Assembly (NCBI RefSeq): GCF_002811875.1
Contig: NZ_NPDZ01000001.1
Coordinates: 186,001 to 250,000, forward strand
Direction: 5' to 3'
Length of the DNA: 64,000 bases
From: Leptospira perolatii
Lineage (GTDB): Bacteria; Spirochaetota; Leptospiria; Leptospirales; Leptospiraceae
Shown: positions 32,127 to 40,483 of the stretch, piece after piece
How positions within the stretch are numbered: the stretch's first letter is position 1
Layout of the letters: every line of letters starts with the position of its first letter
Program-made: the position numbers and the translations under genes
Notes under the pieces: model-generated
Databases searched by the model: none
Seen by the model: only the letters and a program-made list of their open reading frames with translations
Told to the model about the DNA's origin: nothing

Positions 32127-32797
32127 TTTTTTGAAACCGTTGTTTTAGGAAGATTAGATATTTTAAATACATCCTTCTGGAACTCAATGAGTAAATCAGA
32201 AACATATTTTTTGCTGCCGGGCCGATCTCTTAGTTTTGCCCAAAGAAAAGCGGCTACCTCTAGTTTATTTTTGAGATCCTTGGTTTTAGAATCCTTGTGA
32301 AAGTCTTTCACAAATGTATTCCATCTTAGGACTCGATCGTCCGGCGTAATTTTGGTCGGTGGATTTTCATAAATTTTCAAAAGATCTTTGACAGTTAACT
32401 TCGTATTCCCTTGTTTTTCGGCCTCGCGAACTGCACGCGCCATATACATAGTAAAATTAAATTTTTTTAATCCGTAGTGATTTCGGCAAAATTCTCTAAA
32501 AATAGAATCAAATCGAATTCCCTCTGGCAAAATTTTTGAATTCAAGGTGATTTTTGTTGGTCTAGATTTGCTTCGACGTTGCGACGCTTTTACTTTGGAT
32601 TCATCCTCCTTGTTGGTTGTATATTTTCGATTGGATTGAAGGTAAGACTTTAATCGATTTTCCATTTCAACTTTTGACCCATGAGCAGGAATTCCTTCTT
32701 CTTTGCAAATTTGAGCCAACTCTTCTCGATACCAATAATGTATTTCAAATTCTTCTCTAGTTTTGATCTTAGAAAAGTGAGGTCTTTTTTTTATCAA
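32123..32797 (-). CDS. SAP-domain protein (DUF6434-like C-terminus)
   Basis: A 224-residue basic protein. Residues about 12-50 form a SAP helix pair (EELAQICKEEGIPAHGSK then EMENRLKSYLQ), a motif usually linked to nucleic-acid binding. A Lys/Arg-rich linker follows, and the C-terminal part (LPEGIRFDSIFREFCRNHYG, then KFNFTMYMARAVREAE) resembles DUF6434 regions of other bacterial SAP proteins. The start is TTG 32797, with AAAGG 9 bases upstream; there is no earlier ATG. It overlaps the next gene by 4 bases. Its role is unknown. Confidence 0.75.
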   Translation of the reverse strand: MIKKRPHFSKIKTREEFEIHYWYREELAQICKEEGIPAHGSKVEMENRLKSYLQSNRKYTTNKEDESKVKASQRRSKSRPTKITLNSKILPEGIRFDSIFREFCRNHYGLKKFNFTMYMARAVREAEKQGNTKLTVKDLLKIYENPPTKITPDDRVLRWNTFVKDFHKDSKTKDLKNKLEVAAFLWAKLRDRPGSKKYVSDLLIEFQKDVFKISNLPKTTVSKK

Positions 32798-32966
32798 TGT
32801 ATATAGCCTTTAAAGATTGAATTCAACAGACTGGATTTTCAAAATAAATTTTCACTTTCTAGGGTTGTTATCATATGAAACAAATTTCCTAGCAAATTAC
32901 AAATAAGATTTTTGTAGCTTAATTCAGATTGTAGTATTCTCGCATGCCCGTGATCTTACTCATCCA

Positions 32967-33716
32967 TTAAAATCCAATCATCATACCTCCATCCACTCTC
33001 AATACAGCTCCGGTAATCCAATCCGCTTCATCCGAAGCAAGGAATCCTACAGCAGAGGCAACGGCCTCTTCTGGATTACGATTTATTTTTAAGGGAATAG
33101 TTTCGGAGATTGATTTTCTCACTTCTGCAGGAACTTTCGCGGCGAATTCGTTGTCAATGAAACCCGCAGCAATGCAATTCACAGTAATGTTTCTGGAGGC
33201 AAGTTCTCTCGCCGAAGTTTTTGTCAAAGCAATCAAGCCTGCTTTTGCAGCTGAATAATTGGCTTGTCCTGCATTTCCGTAAAATCCGGAAACGGATCCG
33301 ATATTGATAATTCGCCCTTTCCTCGCTTTGCTCATGAATTTTGCGGCTGCTTGAGTTCCGAAGAACGCACCGGTCAAATTCACAGAAAATACTTCCTGCC
33401 ACTTCTCTTCGTTCATTCTTAAGAGTAAGTCATCTTGAATCACTCCCGCGTTGTTGATCCAAATATCTAGTCTGCCTGTGGTGTTAAATGCATATTCGGA
33501 TAGTGATCTAATATCCTCCTTTAATCTTACATCGCAGACTTTCCCCGAATGCAGCCCTTTTGAATGTTTGCGTAATTCCAGTATTGTCTCCTCGATTTTT
33601 TCGCTCTCTAAGTCGGAAACGATTACATTGCACCCTTGTCTTGCAAAGTAAATCGCTGTCGCTTTGCCTATCCCTCTTGCCGATCCCGTAATCACCGCGG
33701 TTAAATTATCAAACAT
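32967..33716 (-). CDS. SDR-family oxidoreductase (FabG-like)
   Basis: A 249-residue short-chain dehydrogenase/reductase. The cofactor motif TGSARGIG is at 10-17, NNAG at 88-91, the catalytic Ser at 141 or 143, Tyr154 and Lys158 (YSAAKAG). The Asp-rich position after the second strand (VSDLESE) suggests NAD preference, an inference. The family includes 3-oxoacyl-ACP reductases, but the single-copy setting with a MarR regulator points to a dedicated catabolic or detoxification step. AAGGAGT precedes the ATG. It follows marR on the same strand by 69 bases, and a perfect operator-like palindrome lies in that gap. Confidence 0.9.
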   Translation of the reverse strand: MFDNLTAVITGSARGIGKATAIYFARQGCNVIVSDLESEKIEETILELRKHSKGLHSGKVCDVRLKEDIRSLSEYAFNTTGRLDIWINNAGVIQDDLLLRMNEEKWQEVFSVNLTGAFFGTQAAAKFMSKARKGRIINIGSVSGFYGNAGQANYSAAKAGLIALTKTSARELASRNITVNCIAAGFIDNEFAAKVPAEVRKSISETIPLKINRNPEEAVASAVGFLASDEADWITGAVLRVDGGMMIGF

Positions 33717-33729
33717 ACAAACTCCTTGA

Positions 33730-33749
33730 TTATTTCGATGTCGAAATAA
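33730..33749. promoter_or_regulatory. Operator candidate upstream of the SDR gene
   Basis: The sequence TTATTTCGATGTCGAAATAA is a perfect inverted repeat: two 9-base arms around TG. It lies 13 bases upstream of the SDR start and next to its ribosome site. The same element, with one mismatch, abuts the marR start, so it is very likely bound by this MarR protein. Confidence 0.8.
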
Positions 33750-33785
33750 ATTACATTTGCTTTTTAAAAATACTTCATTCAGTTT

Positions 33786-34211
33786 TCAGTTAAGATTTGA
33801 GTGTATAATGGAAAGCAAGCGCATGAATTCTTCTTTCTCAGGATTGGAAAATCCTTTGAAAAGCGCAGAAAGAGTTTTTCGCGAGGCTTTTGTAACTGCA
33901 TTGGTTGCGGCCTTTCCCTTTTCGGTTAATTCCGCCAGGAAAACTCTTTCATCTTCTATCGACTGTCGGCGCTTTACGTAACCCAGCGACTCCATCTTGT
34001 CTAGCAAAGTGGTAATCGTAGAATTTGTTCTATCCAAAGCATCAGCTAAATCGCTCATAGTTACAGGCCCGCTTTTGGATAGCGCAAATAACACTCCTCC
34101 ATGGGCTGGAGCGATATCCTGTATCCCTTGTCGTTCCATTTCCACTGTTAAGTGTTTCTGAATTCGATCTCTCGTTCTCGAAAGTAAGTGAATCACATAA
34201 TCCGCTTTCAT
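33786..34211 (-). CDS. MarR-family transcriptional regulator
   Basis: A 141-residue winged helix-turn-helix protein. The recognition region MSDLADALDRTNSTITTLLDKMESLGYV and the wing (KRRQSIEDERVF) follow the MarR plan, with flanking helices for dimerisation. It lies upstream of the SDR gene on the same strand and near-identical dyads precede both genes, so autoregulation and control of the SDR are strongly suggested. The inducer cannot be predicted. The ATG at 34211 abuts the operator. Confidence 0.92.
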   Translation of the reverse strand: MKADYVIHLLSRTRDRIQKHLTVEMERQGIQDIAPAHGGVLFALSKSGPVTMSDLADALDRTNSTITTLLDKMESLGYVKRRQSIEDERVFLAELTEKGKAATNAVTKASRKTLSALFKGFSNPEKEEFMRLLSIIHSNLN

Positions 34212-34212
34212 A

Positions 34213-34232
34213 TTATTTAGACATCGAAATAA
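34213..34232. promoter_or_regulatory. Operator candidate upstream of marR
   Basis: TTATTTAGACATCGAAATAA matches the dyad upstream of the SDR gene, with one arm mismatch (A for C) and a CA spacer. It begins one base before the marR start codon in the reading direction, so binding should block marR expression directly. Confidence 0.75.
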
Positions 34233-34451
34233 ATGCTTCGGTGGTTTGCCAAGAGTTTTTTCTTAATATTTATTTGGCCAAATTTATTTTTTTGAGGAAA
34301 TCAATTCGCGACAACAACGGAATGATATGCATTTTTAAGACTATGACAGTCACGTTAATCGGAATGAAGCTGCATATTTTCAATTTTTTGCCTTCCGTAT
34401 TCTTGCTGTGACCTGATAGGACTAATAGGTTCCGTTAGTCGTAATATTATT

Positions 34452-34467
34452 GAAAGAAATTTCTTTC
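34452..34467. promoter_or_regulatory. Perfect palindrome upstream of the SBBP lipoprotein
   Basis: GAAAGAAATTTCTTTC is a 16-base perfect palindrome 40 bases before the start of the lipoprotein gene. A weaker inverted repeat GACTAA/TTAGTC (34420-34440) lies just upstream. TTGACT (34475-34480) downstream could be part of a promoter. The elements are operator-like, but no regulator is known for them. Confidence 0.45.
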
Positions 34468-34507
34468 CTTTAGAATTGACTATAAAGAAAGCATCCGTGT
34501 CTCGTTT

Positions 34508-35962
34508 ATGAAGTTAAAGTTTTCAATTTTTCTGCTCTTTTTCTCGCAACTAATTATCTCCTGTGTGGCCAAATCCTACAATCCGTCTGATAAATCTTCG
34601 AAAGCAAATTATGAGCTTGAGTTTCTTAGATGTTTAAACAACGAACCTGGATCTTTTTGCTATTGTCCGATGGATGATTACGTTACATTTGTGGGAGGAA
34701 TCGGAACGCAATACGGATCTGCAGCTGTGCAACTCGACGACAAATCCATTTTGGTTGCGGGGGCTACGAATTCGAATTTCGGTTCACCAATCGTAGGTTA
34801 TACGGGAGGAGATGATATTTTCCTAGCTAAGATTGGAATCGATGGAAGCATCTTGTGGAATACGATGCTCGGAAACTCTTTAGAGGACGAAAATACTTCG
34901 AATGTTGTAAAACTGAGTAACGGACTGATCATAATTGCGTCCAATTCTCTTAACCAAATTGGACAGAATGTTCTTCGAGCTCATCCTTCTAGTGGAACAT
35001 ATTATGATTCCTTTATAGCACTGTACGATTCTGTTTCCGGCCAGAACATCCTTACAAATTATTTACCGAATGCCGATAACAATGGGGTAAGTCAGTTTAT
35101 TAGAACGAATGATGGAGCAGGCGTGTTCATCACGGGAAATGCGAATCAGAATTTTTCCCAAGGGAATCTAGTATTGAGCCACTCTGCTAATTTGCTCATA
35201 CCGGAACCTTACCTCATGCGTGTAGATTCTGCTGGAAATATTCTGTGGCAAACTTTCTTTTCCAGCGGAGTTAGTAATATAAATACTAGAAAAATTTATG
35301 AAGATCTTTTGGGGAATATTTATCTGACAGGAGACGCTAATACTCAATTTGGTTCGCCCGTGAATCCACATTCTGGAACGAATGATTCTTTTATTATCAA
35401 GTTCTCGGCATCAGGGGTATTGCAATGGCTTACCTTTTTTGGAGTAAATGCGCCTACCCAAGTAGAAACGACTTACGATATCCTTGAATTGAATGGTTCA
35501 CTGTTTATTTCCGGAGGATTCCTGGGGAATTTTGCACCGAATCCGGTCAGAAGTTATTCCGGAAATGCAAACGGAGACGTAGGACTTCTGAAGTTAAATT
35601 TACTTACGGGACAGCTAGAAGCTCATACTTTTATAGGATTTGTATCCCAAAGTTCAATAACTACATTACAAATTACGAAAGAAGGAAATATTAGAGGGAT
35701 CGGACAATCAGATACTGCATTTGGGACTCCCGCTACTCCTTTTAACGGTGGAACCGATGGTCTTATCTTTGATTGGAAATCTGACCTAAGTTATTTTGCC
35801 CACGGATATTTTGGTACTAGCCAATCGGAATCAGTCATGAACACTGCAGAACTATGCAATCGAGGTCGAATGATTATAGGAAGCGGACTCCAGGATTTCG
35901 AAAACGTAAAAGTTCATCATTCTACATCACTTTCTGATGCCTTTCTGAAGGCTATTCACTAG
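34508..35962 (+). CDS. SBBP-repeat lipoprotein, probable beta-propeller
   Basis: A 484-residue secreted lipoprotein. The signal peptide ends in LIIS-Cys19, a spirochaetal lipobox. The rest contains six or more degenerate repeats with the pattern G-x-D-x-F-(I/L)-x-K-(I/F)-x-x-x-G-x-(I/L)-x-W, for example GGDDIFLAKIGIDGSILW and GTNDSFIIKFSASGVLQW. These match SBBP repeats that form beta-propellers. Many Leptospira species carry families of such lipoproteins. No enzymatic motif is seen. It is convergent with the monooxygenase and shares a strong hairpin between stops. Confidence 0.82.
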   Translation: MKLKFSIFLLFFSQLIISCVAKSYNPSDKSSKANYELEFLRCLNNEPGSFCYCPMDDYVTFVGGIGTQYGSAAVQLDDKSILVAGATNSNFGSPIVGYTGGDDIFLAKIGIDGSILWNTMLGNSLEDENTSNVVKLSNGLIIIASNSLNQIGQNVLRAHPSSGTYYDSFIALYDSVSGQNILTNYLPNADNNGVSQFIRTNDGAGVFITGNANQNFSQGNLVLSHSANLLIPEPYLMRVDSAGNILWQTFFSSGVSNINTRKIYEDLLGNIYLTGDANTQFGSPVNPHSGTNDSFIIKFSASGVLQWLTFFGVNAPTQVETTYDILELNGSLFISGGFLGNFAPNPVRSYSGNANGDVGLLKLNLLTGQLEAHTFIGFVSQSSITTLQITKEGNIRGIGQSDTAFGTPATPFNGGTDGLIFDWKSDLSYFAHGYFGTSQSESVMNTAELCNRGRMIIGSGLQDFENVKVHHSTSLSDAFLKAIH

Positions 35963-35991
35963 GAATCAAATTCTTATCTAGAATTTGATTC
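35963..35991. terminator. Twelve-base-pair hairpin between convergent genes
   Basis: GAATCAAATTCT pairs perfectly with AGAATTTGATTC around a 5-base TATCT loop. It begins directly after the lipoprotein stop and lies 23 bases from the 3' end of the monooxygenase. A run of six A on the right serves as the U tract on neither strand fully, so termination strength is uncertain. Confidence 0.55.
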
Positions 35992-36013
35992 ATCTAAAAA
36001 AGGGATGTCGATT

Positions 36014-37465
36014 TCAAGTTTTTGCAAGTGAACTTTTCTTTCTTTGCTTTAAAGATTTTCTATCGTGAAAGAACTGAGGTCTGTGCTTCGAAACACTCTT
36101 TTTTTCCGCTTTGGCTTCAATCGGAAGTAAGTGTCCTGATTTAGCTGCTTTTTTCCTGCCTCTCTTTAGCTCCTTTTGCATTCCGTACAGAAAGTCTTCG
36201 AAGTCAACTTGCATGGTGTGTCTTGCTGAGCTTACATACCTTTTTCTCATTTTGGTTTCATAAGATTTAATATGCCTTTCCATTTCGGCAATCGATGGAA
36301 AGCTATAGTTGCCGGTAAGATACTCGGATATCCACTTTCCCTGAAATTCAGCTAAAGGCATTACAGCTCCTAGCGGCTGGTATAGTCCTACAAAAAATAG
36401 ATTTGGTATCTTTGGCAAAATCGTCCTGTGGAACAGAGGCAGATGATTTTCGATTACATCTATAAAATTCGGCTGAAAGAACGGAAACTTGACGTCATAT
36501 CCTGTGCAATAGATAACTGCGTCCGCTTCCTCCTCCGTACCATCGGAAAAACGTATGCGATTTTCCTTATATTCTTGTATGACAGGTTTGTATTTTATAT
36601 CTCCCCTTCCGAATCTTACGAGTATGTCCTGCGACACTGTAGGATGAGCTTCACCTATTCTATGATCCGGTTTAGGAAGTCCAAAGTCTTCCATTTTGCC
36701 GACTCCGATTCTAAGAAGTATAGAGAATAAAAGTCTCTTAATCCAAAGGGGAGTTCCTGGAGGAAGCTTATTTGAGGATTTGTCCAGTGGTTTTCCGAAA
36801 AGATAATTCGGGATGATCCATGCTCCTCGCCGAGAACTTAAGAAGACTTTTTGCGCTACACCTGGACGACAAAGTTCGACTGAAATATCCATGGCGCTAT
36901 TTCCGATTCCAAGTATCACAACTTTTTTTCCTACTAAGTTGATAGGATGCTCTGGATCGACATAGTCATGAGAGTGCATTATTTTTCCGTGAAACTTTCC
37001 CGGAAATTCAGGCTTTGGCCAGCGCGGAGACCAATGATGACCATTTGCTACGATAACCGCATCATAGAATTTTGAATCACCTTTGTCGGTACTTACTAAA
37101 AATGTACCATCTTCTTGAGGTGTAACTCCCGCAACTCCGGTTTTGAACTTAATATTTTTTCGAATTCCGAAGTGATTTACGTAATCCAAAAAGTATTTTT
37201 GGATCGGTTCGTGATTGGGATAATCCGGATACCAATGAGGCATTGGGTAATCTGAATACTCCATTCTTTCCCGATGAGTATTGATATGCAAAGACTTGTA
37301 GATATTACTCATCCCATTGTCGTTTTTGAAACGCCAATTTCCGCCTATTTCGCTTCCCTTTTCGTAACAATCAAAAGGAATTTTCTTATCTTGCAATGAT
37401 TTACAGACAGTAATACCGCTAGAACCGGCACCGATCACGCACACTTTCGGTAGATTTGTTGTCAC
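36014..37465 (-). CDS. Flavin-containing monooxygenase
   Basis: A 483-residue FAD/NADPH monooxygenase of the FMO/Baeyer-Villiger class. The FAD motif GAGSSG is close to the N-terminus, the NADPH motif GIGNSAMD lies in the centre, and the FMO fingerprint FPGKFHGKIMHSHDY lies between them. The C-terminal 50 residues are basic and not part of the core fold. I start it at GTG 37465 since AGGGA precedes it by 5 bases; a GTG at 37516 would add 17 residues. The substrate is unknown. The gene is divergent from the AI-2E permease. Confidence 0.88.
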   Translation of the reverse strand: MTTNLPKVCVIGAGSSGITVCKSLQDKKIPFDCYEKGSEIGGNWRFKNDNGMSNIYKSLHINTHRERMEYSDYPMPHWYPDYPNHEPIQKYFLDYVNHFGIRKNIKFKTGVAGVTPQEDGTFLVSTDKGDSKFYDAVIVANGHHWSPRWPKPEFPGKFHGKIMHSHDYVDPEHPINLVGKKVVILGIGNSAMDISVELCRPGVAQKVFLSSRRGAWIIPNYLFGKPLDKSSNKLPPGTPLWIKRLLFSILLRIGVGKMEDFGLPKPDHRIGEAHPTVSQDILVRFGRGDIKYKPVIQEYKENRIRFSDGTEEEADAVIYCTGYDVKFPFFQPNFIDVIENHLPLFHRTILPKIPNLFFVGLYQPLGAVMPLAEFQGKWISEYLTGNYSFPSIAEMERHIKSYETKMRKRYVSSARHTMQVDFEDFLYGMQKELKRGRKKAAKSGHLLPIEAKAEKKSVSKHRPQFFHDRKSLKQRKKSSLAKT

Positions 37466-37678
37466 TTCGTCCCTGCCTATGAAAATTATTCTTTCATAAT
37501 GAACTATTGATTTCACTTAACAATTTAGGTAGGTCAATAAGAAAAAGTGATTTCATTCCTTTATGTGGAGATCGTTTTCCCGGCTACGGCGGTTTTGGTA
37601 AATCTGCGGGTTCAGCGAAACCTGCTGTTGCTTTAAAAAAACATTGGAGTTTTTCTGCGGGGAAGGAATTCTCAAAGG

Positions 37679-38821
37679 ATGAAAAAAGTTAAGCTCAATA
37701 CCGATAGAGCCAATAGTCCAGCGAATCGCAAAACTTTACCTTATAGTACGGCTGAATGGATCGGATTTCTTTTCCTTTTATTATTAAGTACTAGTTTGCT
37801 TTTTTACATGGCCTGGTCCTTTCTTTCTCCCATCCTATTTGCGGGAATTTTTGCAGGGTCCTGTTTTCCGATGCTTAATTTTATTTCAGAAAAAACCGGT
37901 TGGAAAAGATGGATTTCTGCGGCAATCGTTCTGATCATACTTTGCTTAGTTATTTTTTTACCGAGCATTTATGTGGTCGTGCGTTTATCAAAAGAAATAT
38001 TAAACGTCTATGCAAACTTACAAGCGGTGATTACGGAAAAAAATATTGAGGAGTTATTATTCGGAGCAAATTGGTTTGCCGATCTGATGTCTAAGTTTTT
38101 TCAGTTTATAAACCAGGAGTATTCTCGAGAAAATCTGCAAAAAATTGCCTTGGACGGACTTTCGGCTTTAAGTTCGGGATCTTTGCAAATGGTGAATTCA
38201 GCAATCAGTAATCTATTTCAGTTCTTCTTTCAATTTTTCTTAATGCTGATTGCGCTCTTCGGAATCTTGCTGAATGGTCCAGAGCTGAAAAGTTTTATAT
38301 TCAGATTTTCTCCGATTCGCGACGAAGACGAACAGGAAATTCTAGATCGCTTCAACCGGATGAATTATGTTACGATTGTGCATAATGGAATCGCTGCACT
38401 AATACAAGGAATCGTTGCTGGGCTTGGGCTTTGGGTTGCAGGAATTAGCTCGGTAATGTTATGGACAGTACTAATGATCATACTAGCGTTATTGCCTTTC
38501 GTTGGAATTGCGGTAGTTTATGTTCCGGCCTGTATTTACTTAGCTATCAAAGGGCAATTCGTAGCGAGCGCCATCTTATTTGTTTATTGCACTGCGATTT
38601 CAGTTCTCGTAGAAAATTGGTACAAGCCGACATTTATGGCAAAGGGAATTAGCATAGACGGTTTTTTGGTCTTCTTCAGCATAATCGGAGGAGTCACAGC
38701 ATTTGGAATGGCAGGGGTGTTTTATGGACCCTTGGTCTTAACAGTTTTTTTGACCGTCGCGAGTTTATATATTAAAAAATATGAAAGTTCCCTCGTAGCT
38801 AAAAAAGAAAAAGTTAAATAG
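37679..38821 (+). CDS. AI-2E family (PerM-like) membrane permease
   Basis: A 380-residue protein with about seven or eight TM helices arranged as in the AI-2E/TerC-distinct PerM family: two at the N-terminus (about 25-65), a helical cytoplasmic segment (about 105-165), and a C-terminal bundle (about 180-365) including ALLPFVGIAVVYVPA and FGMAGVFYGPL. Family members export autoinducer-2 or act as antiporters; the substrate here is unknown. A purine-rich AAGG precedes the ATG. It is followed by the CPBP gene 15 bases downstream, so the two form an operon. Confidence 0.88.
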   Translation: MKKVKLNTDRANSPANRKTLPYSTAEWIGFLFLLLLSTSLLFYMAWSFLSPILFAGIFAGSCFPMLNFISEKTGWKRWISAAIVLIILCLVIFLPSIYVVVRLSKEILNVYANLQAVITEKNIEELLFGANWFADLMSKFFQFINQEYSRENLQKIALDGLSALSSGSLQMVNSAISNLFQFFFQFFLMLIALFGILLNGPELKSFIFRFSPIRDEDEQEILDRFNRMNYVTIVHNGIAALIQGIVAGLGLWVAGISSVMLWTVLMIILALLPFVGIAVVYVPACIYLAIKGQFVASAILFVYCTAISVLVENWYKPTFMAKGISIDGFLVFFSIIGGVTAFGMAGVFYGPLVLTVFLTVASLYIKKYESSLVAKKEKVK

Positions 38822-38836
38822 GAGAAAAACTAAAAG

Positions 38837-39772
38837 ATGAAATTAATTAAGGATTCGTTAGGAGACTTTTTTGAAGGAAAGAAAGACTATTTCATTTTTG
38901 CGCTAGTGTTATTCGTTTTCCTGGTTTGCTGGCTCTTTAACTACGCTTTTCTCTTCGTTCCAAAGGTTACCGACTATTACAAAGGTGGTTTTGGAATTTT
39001 AGTGTTCTATTTTATTTTTTACCTTTTCGGTATGGTGCTAATTCTTCCCACAGTTTGGTTGGCATACGGCAGAAAAGAAAACTCATGGAACATACAAAAT
39101 ATCATGCTCTTGTTCGGCGGATCAGTTGTCCTAGTGTTCGCAAGTGGTGCGCGGATTAACAACTTAGCATTGGTAAGTTTTGCTTCCGAAGAAAATATCC
39201 GAATCGGAATGCTGATTATTAACTATGTATCTAATATTGCCATTTACCTGGCTCTCCCTGTAATCTGGTTTTTGGCAAAGAAGGAAGATCCGGATAGATT
39301 TTTAGGGTGGAATCATCTACCGAATATTAAACAAATATTATTTATTATTGCGATGATTTTGCCTTTGGTGGCAGTGGCTTCTTTTTCGCCTTCTTTCCTT
39401 TCTGTCTATCCTCGATTTACGACCAGATATCCGTTCGGTTTGGATTACAATCCTCCCTTTTACTGGATTCTGGCATTTGAAATCGCGTATGGATTCGGAT
39501 TTGTTGCACTTGAATCCTTTTTTCGCGGCCTTTTGGTTTTTCCTTTAGCATCCAGGATAGGTTCCAAACAGGCCGTTTTGCTGATGTCTTTCCTGTACGG
39601 TTTTTTGCATTTTACGAAACCTATGTTCGAAGCACTTGGTTCGTTTTTTGGAGGATTCGCTCTTGGAATGATCGCGCTTAGAACCAGATCGGTGTTAGGT
39701 GGGATCATGATACACGTTGCCGTTGCTTGGTCTATGGAACTGTTCGCATTTCTCCAAGCGGGCTTCAAATAG
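38837..39772 (+). CDS. CPBP-family intramembrane protease-like protein
   Basis: A 311-residue protein with about eight TM helices. The CPBP/Abi core is present: LESFFRG (family EExxxR; here the first Glu is Leu, the second Glu and Arg are kept), YGFLHF (FxxxH) and a third His (MIHVAVAW). Members are intramembrane glutamic peptidases or related transport and defence proteins. The Glu-to-Leu change may alter activity. It follows the AI-2E permease by 15 bases with a purine-rich ribosome site. Confidence 0.85.
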   Translation: MKLIKDSLGDFFEGKKDYFIFALVLFVFLVCWLFNYAFLFVPKVTDYYKGGFGILVFYFIFYLFGMVLILPTVWLAYGRKENSWNIQNIMLLFGGSVVLVFASGARINNLALVSFASEENIRIGMLIINYVSNIAIYLALPVIWFLAKKEDPDRFLGWNHLPNIKQILFIIAMILPLVAVASFSPSFLSVYPRFTTRYPFGLDYNPPFYWILAFEIAYGFGFVALESFFRGLLVFPLASRIGSKQAVLLMSFLYGFLHFTKPMFEALGSFFGGFALGMIALRTRSVLGGIMIHVAVAWSMELFAFLQAGFK

Positions 39773-39799
39773 ATTTAATCTTAAGCGAAGATTAATTCT

Positions 39800-40395
39800 T
39801 TGATCCATTTTACTCCTAAAAAAGCGTACCAAGAGGAAGCTGTCCTGCGAGAGGCGTTCTTCAATTTTACTCCCGAGGCTCTTTATGGTGCATCCTTTCG
39901 AGAATGGTTCCTTAGAGGCGGTTGGACTTCCAAATACATTTCATATTCCTTATTTGATGAAAGACGCATTGAGCGACTATGAGGGAAAAGTAGATCTGTT
40001 CTTCCTGTTTGCGAATGAATCTGTACTGGATTTTTATCCAAAATTCGGATTTCGTAAAATCGAAGAAACTATTTTTTAGAGCCCAGCTTCCAGTTCAAAA
40101 AACATCGTATTCTAAGTTGGAATGGAGGCAGTTGAGCATTGATAAGAGAGAAGATTGGGATTTGCTAATGAAAACAATTTCTGAGGCAAAACCAATTACT
40201 AAAACTCTTACGGAGGCTTTAGACAGTCTTAATTTTGGCGATTGCGATGAGATACCAGTCGGATTTACTCCGGAAATACTGAAAACCAAAACTCAAACAA
40301 TCCCAGAAAAGTTAGATTCTCCTCTTTTTGTCCGCGGAGATTTTCCGATCGAGAAGAACGTTTCTTTTAAGTTTCCGATTTTGGCACAAACATGA
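39800..40395 (+). pseudogene. Decayed GNAT N-acetyltransferase
   Basis: Three overlapping reading frames each carry part of one GNAT-like protein. The first (from TTG 39800) gives an N-terminal AVLREAFFNFTPEALYG; the second (39885-40079) gives LSDYEGKVDLFFLFANES and the acetyl-CoA-site helix DFYPKFGFRK; the third (40009-40395) continues with a C-terminal domain ending in FPIEKNVSFKFPILAQT. At least two frame changes are needed, and the spacing suggests internal deletions, so this is a genuine pseudogene rather than a sequencing artefact. It follows the CPBP gene on the same strand. Confidence 0.78.
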
Positions 40396-40483
40396 ACTGC
40401 AAAACGGCTTGATTTTAGATCGAAGCGGGTTGAAACTATTTTCCGCTCGATATAATATTTTCTTTTTCTAAATTTCCGAACTT

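Noticed and set aside
37507..37692. 61-residue ORF before the AI-2E permease
   Set aside because: Low-complexity Gly/Ser/Lys composition, no ribosome site and overlap with both the permease and monooxygenase starts.
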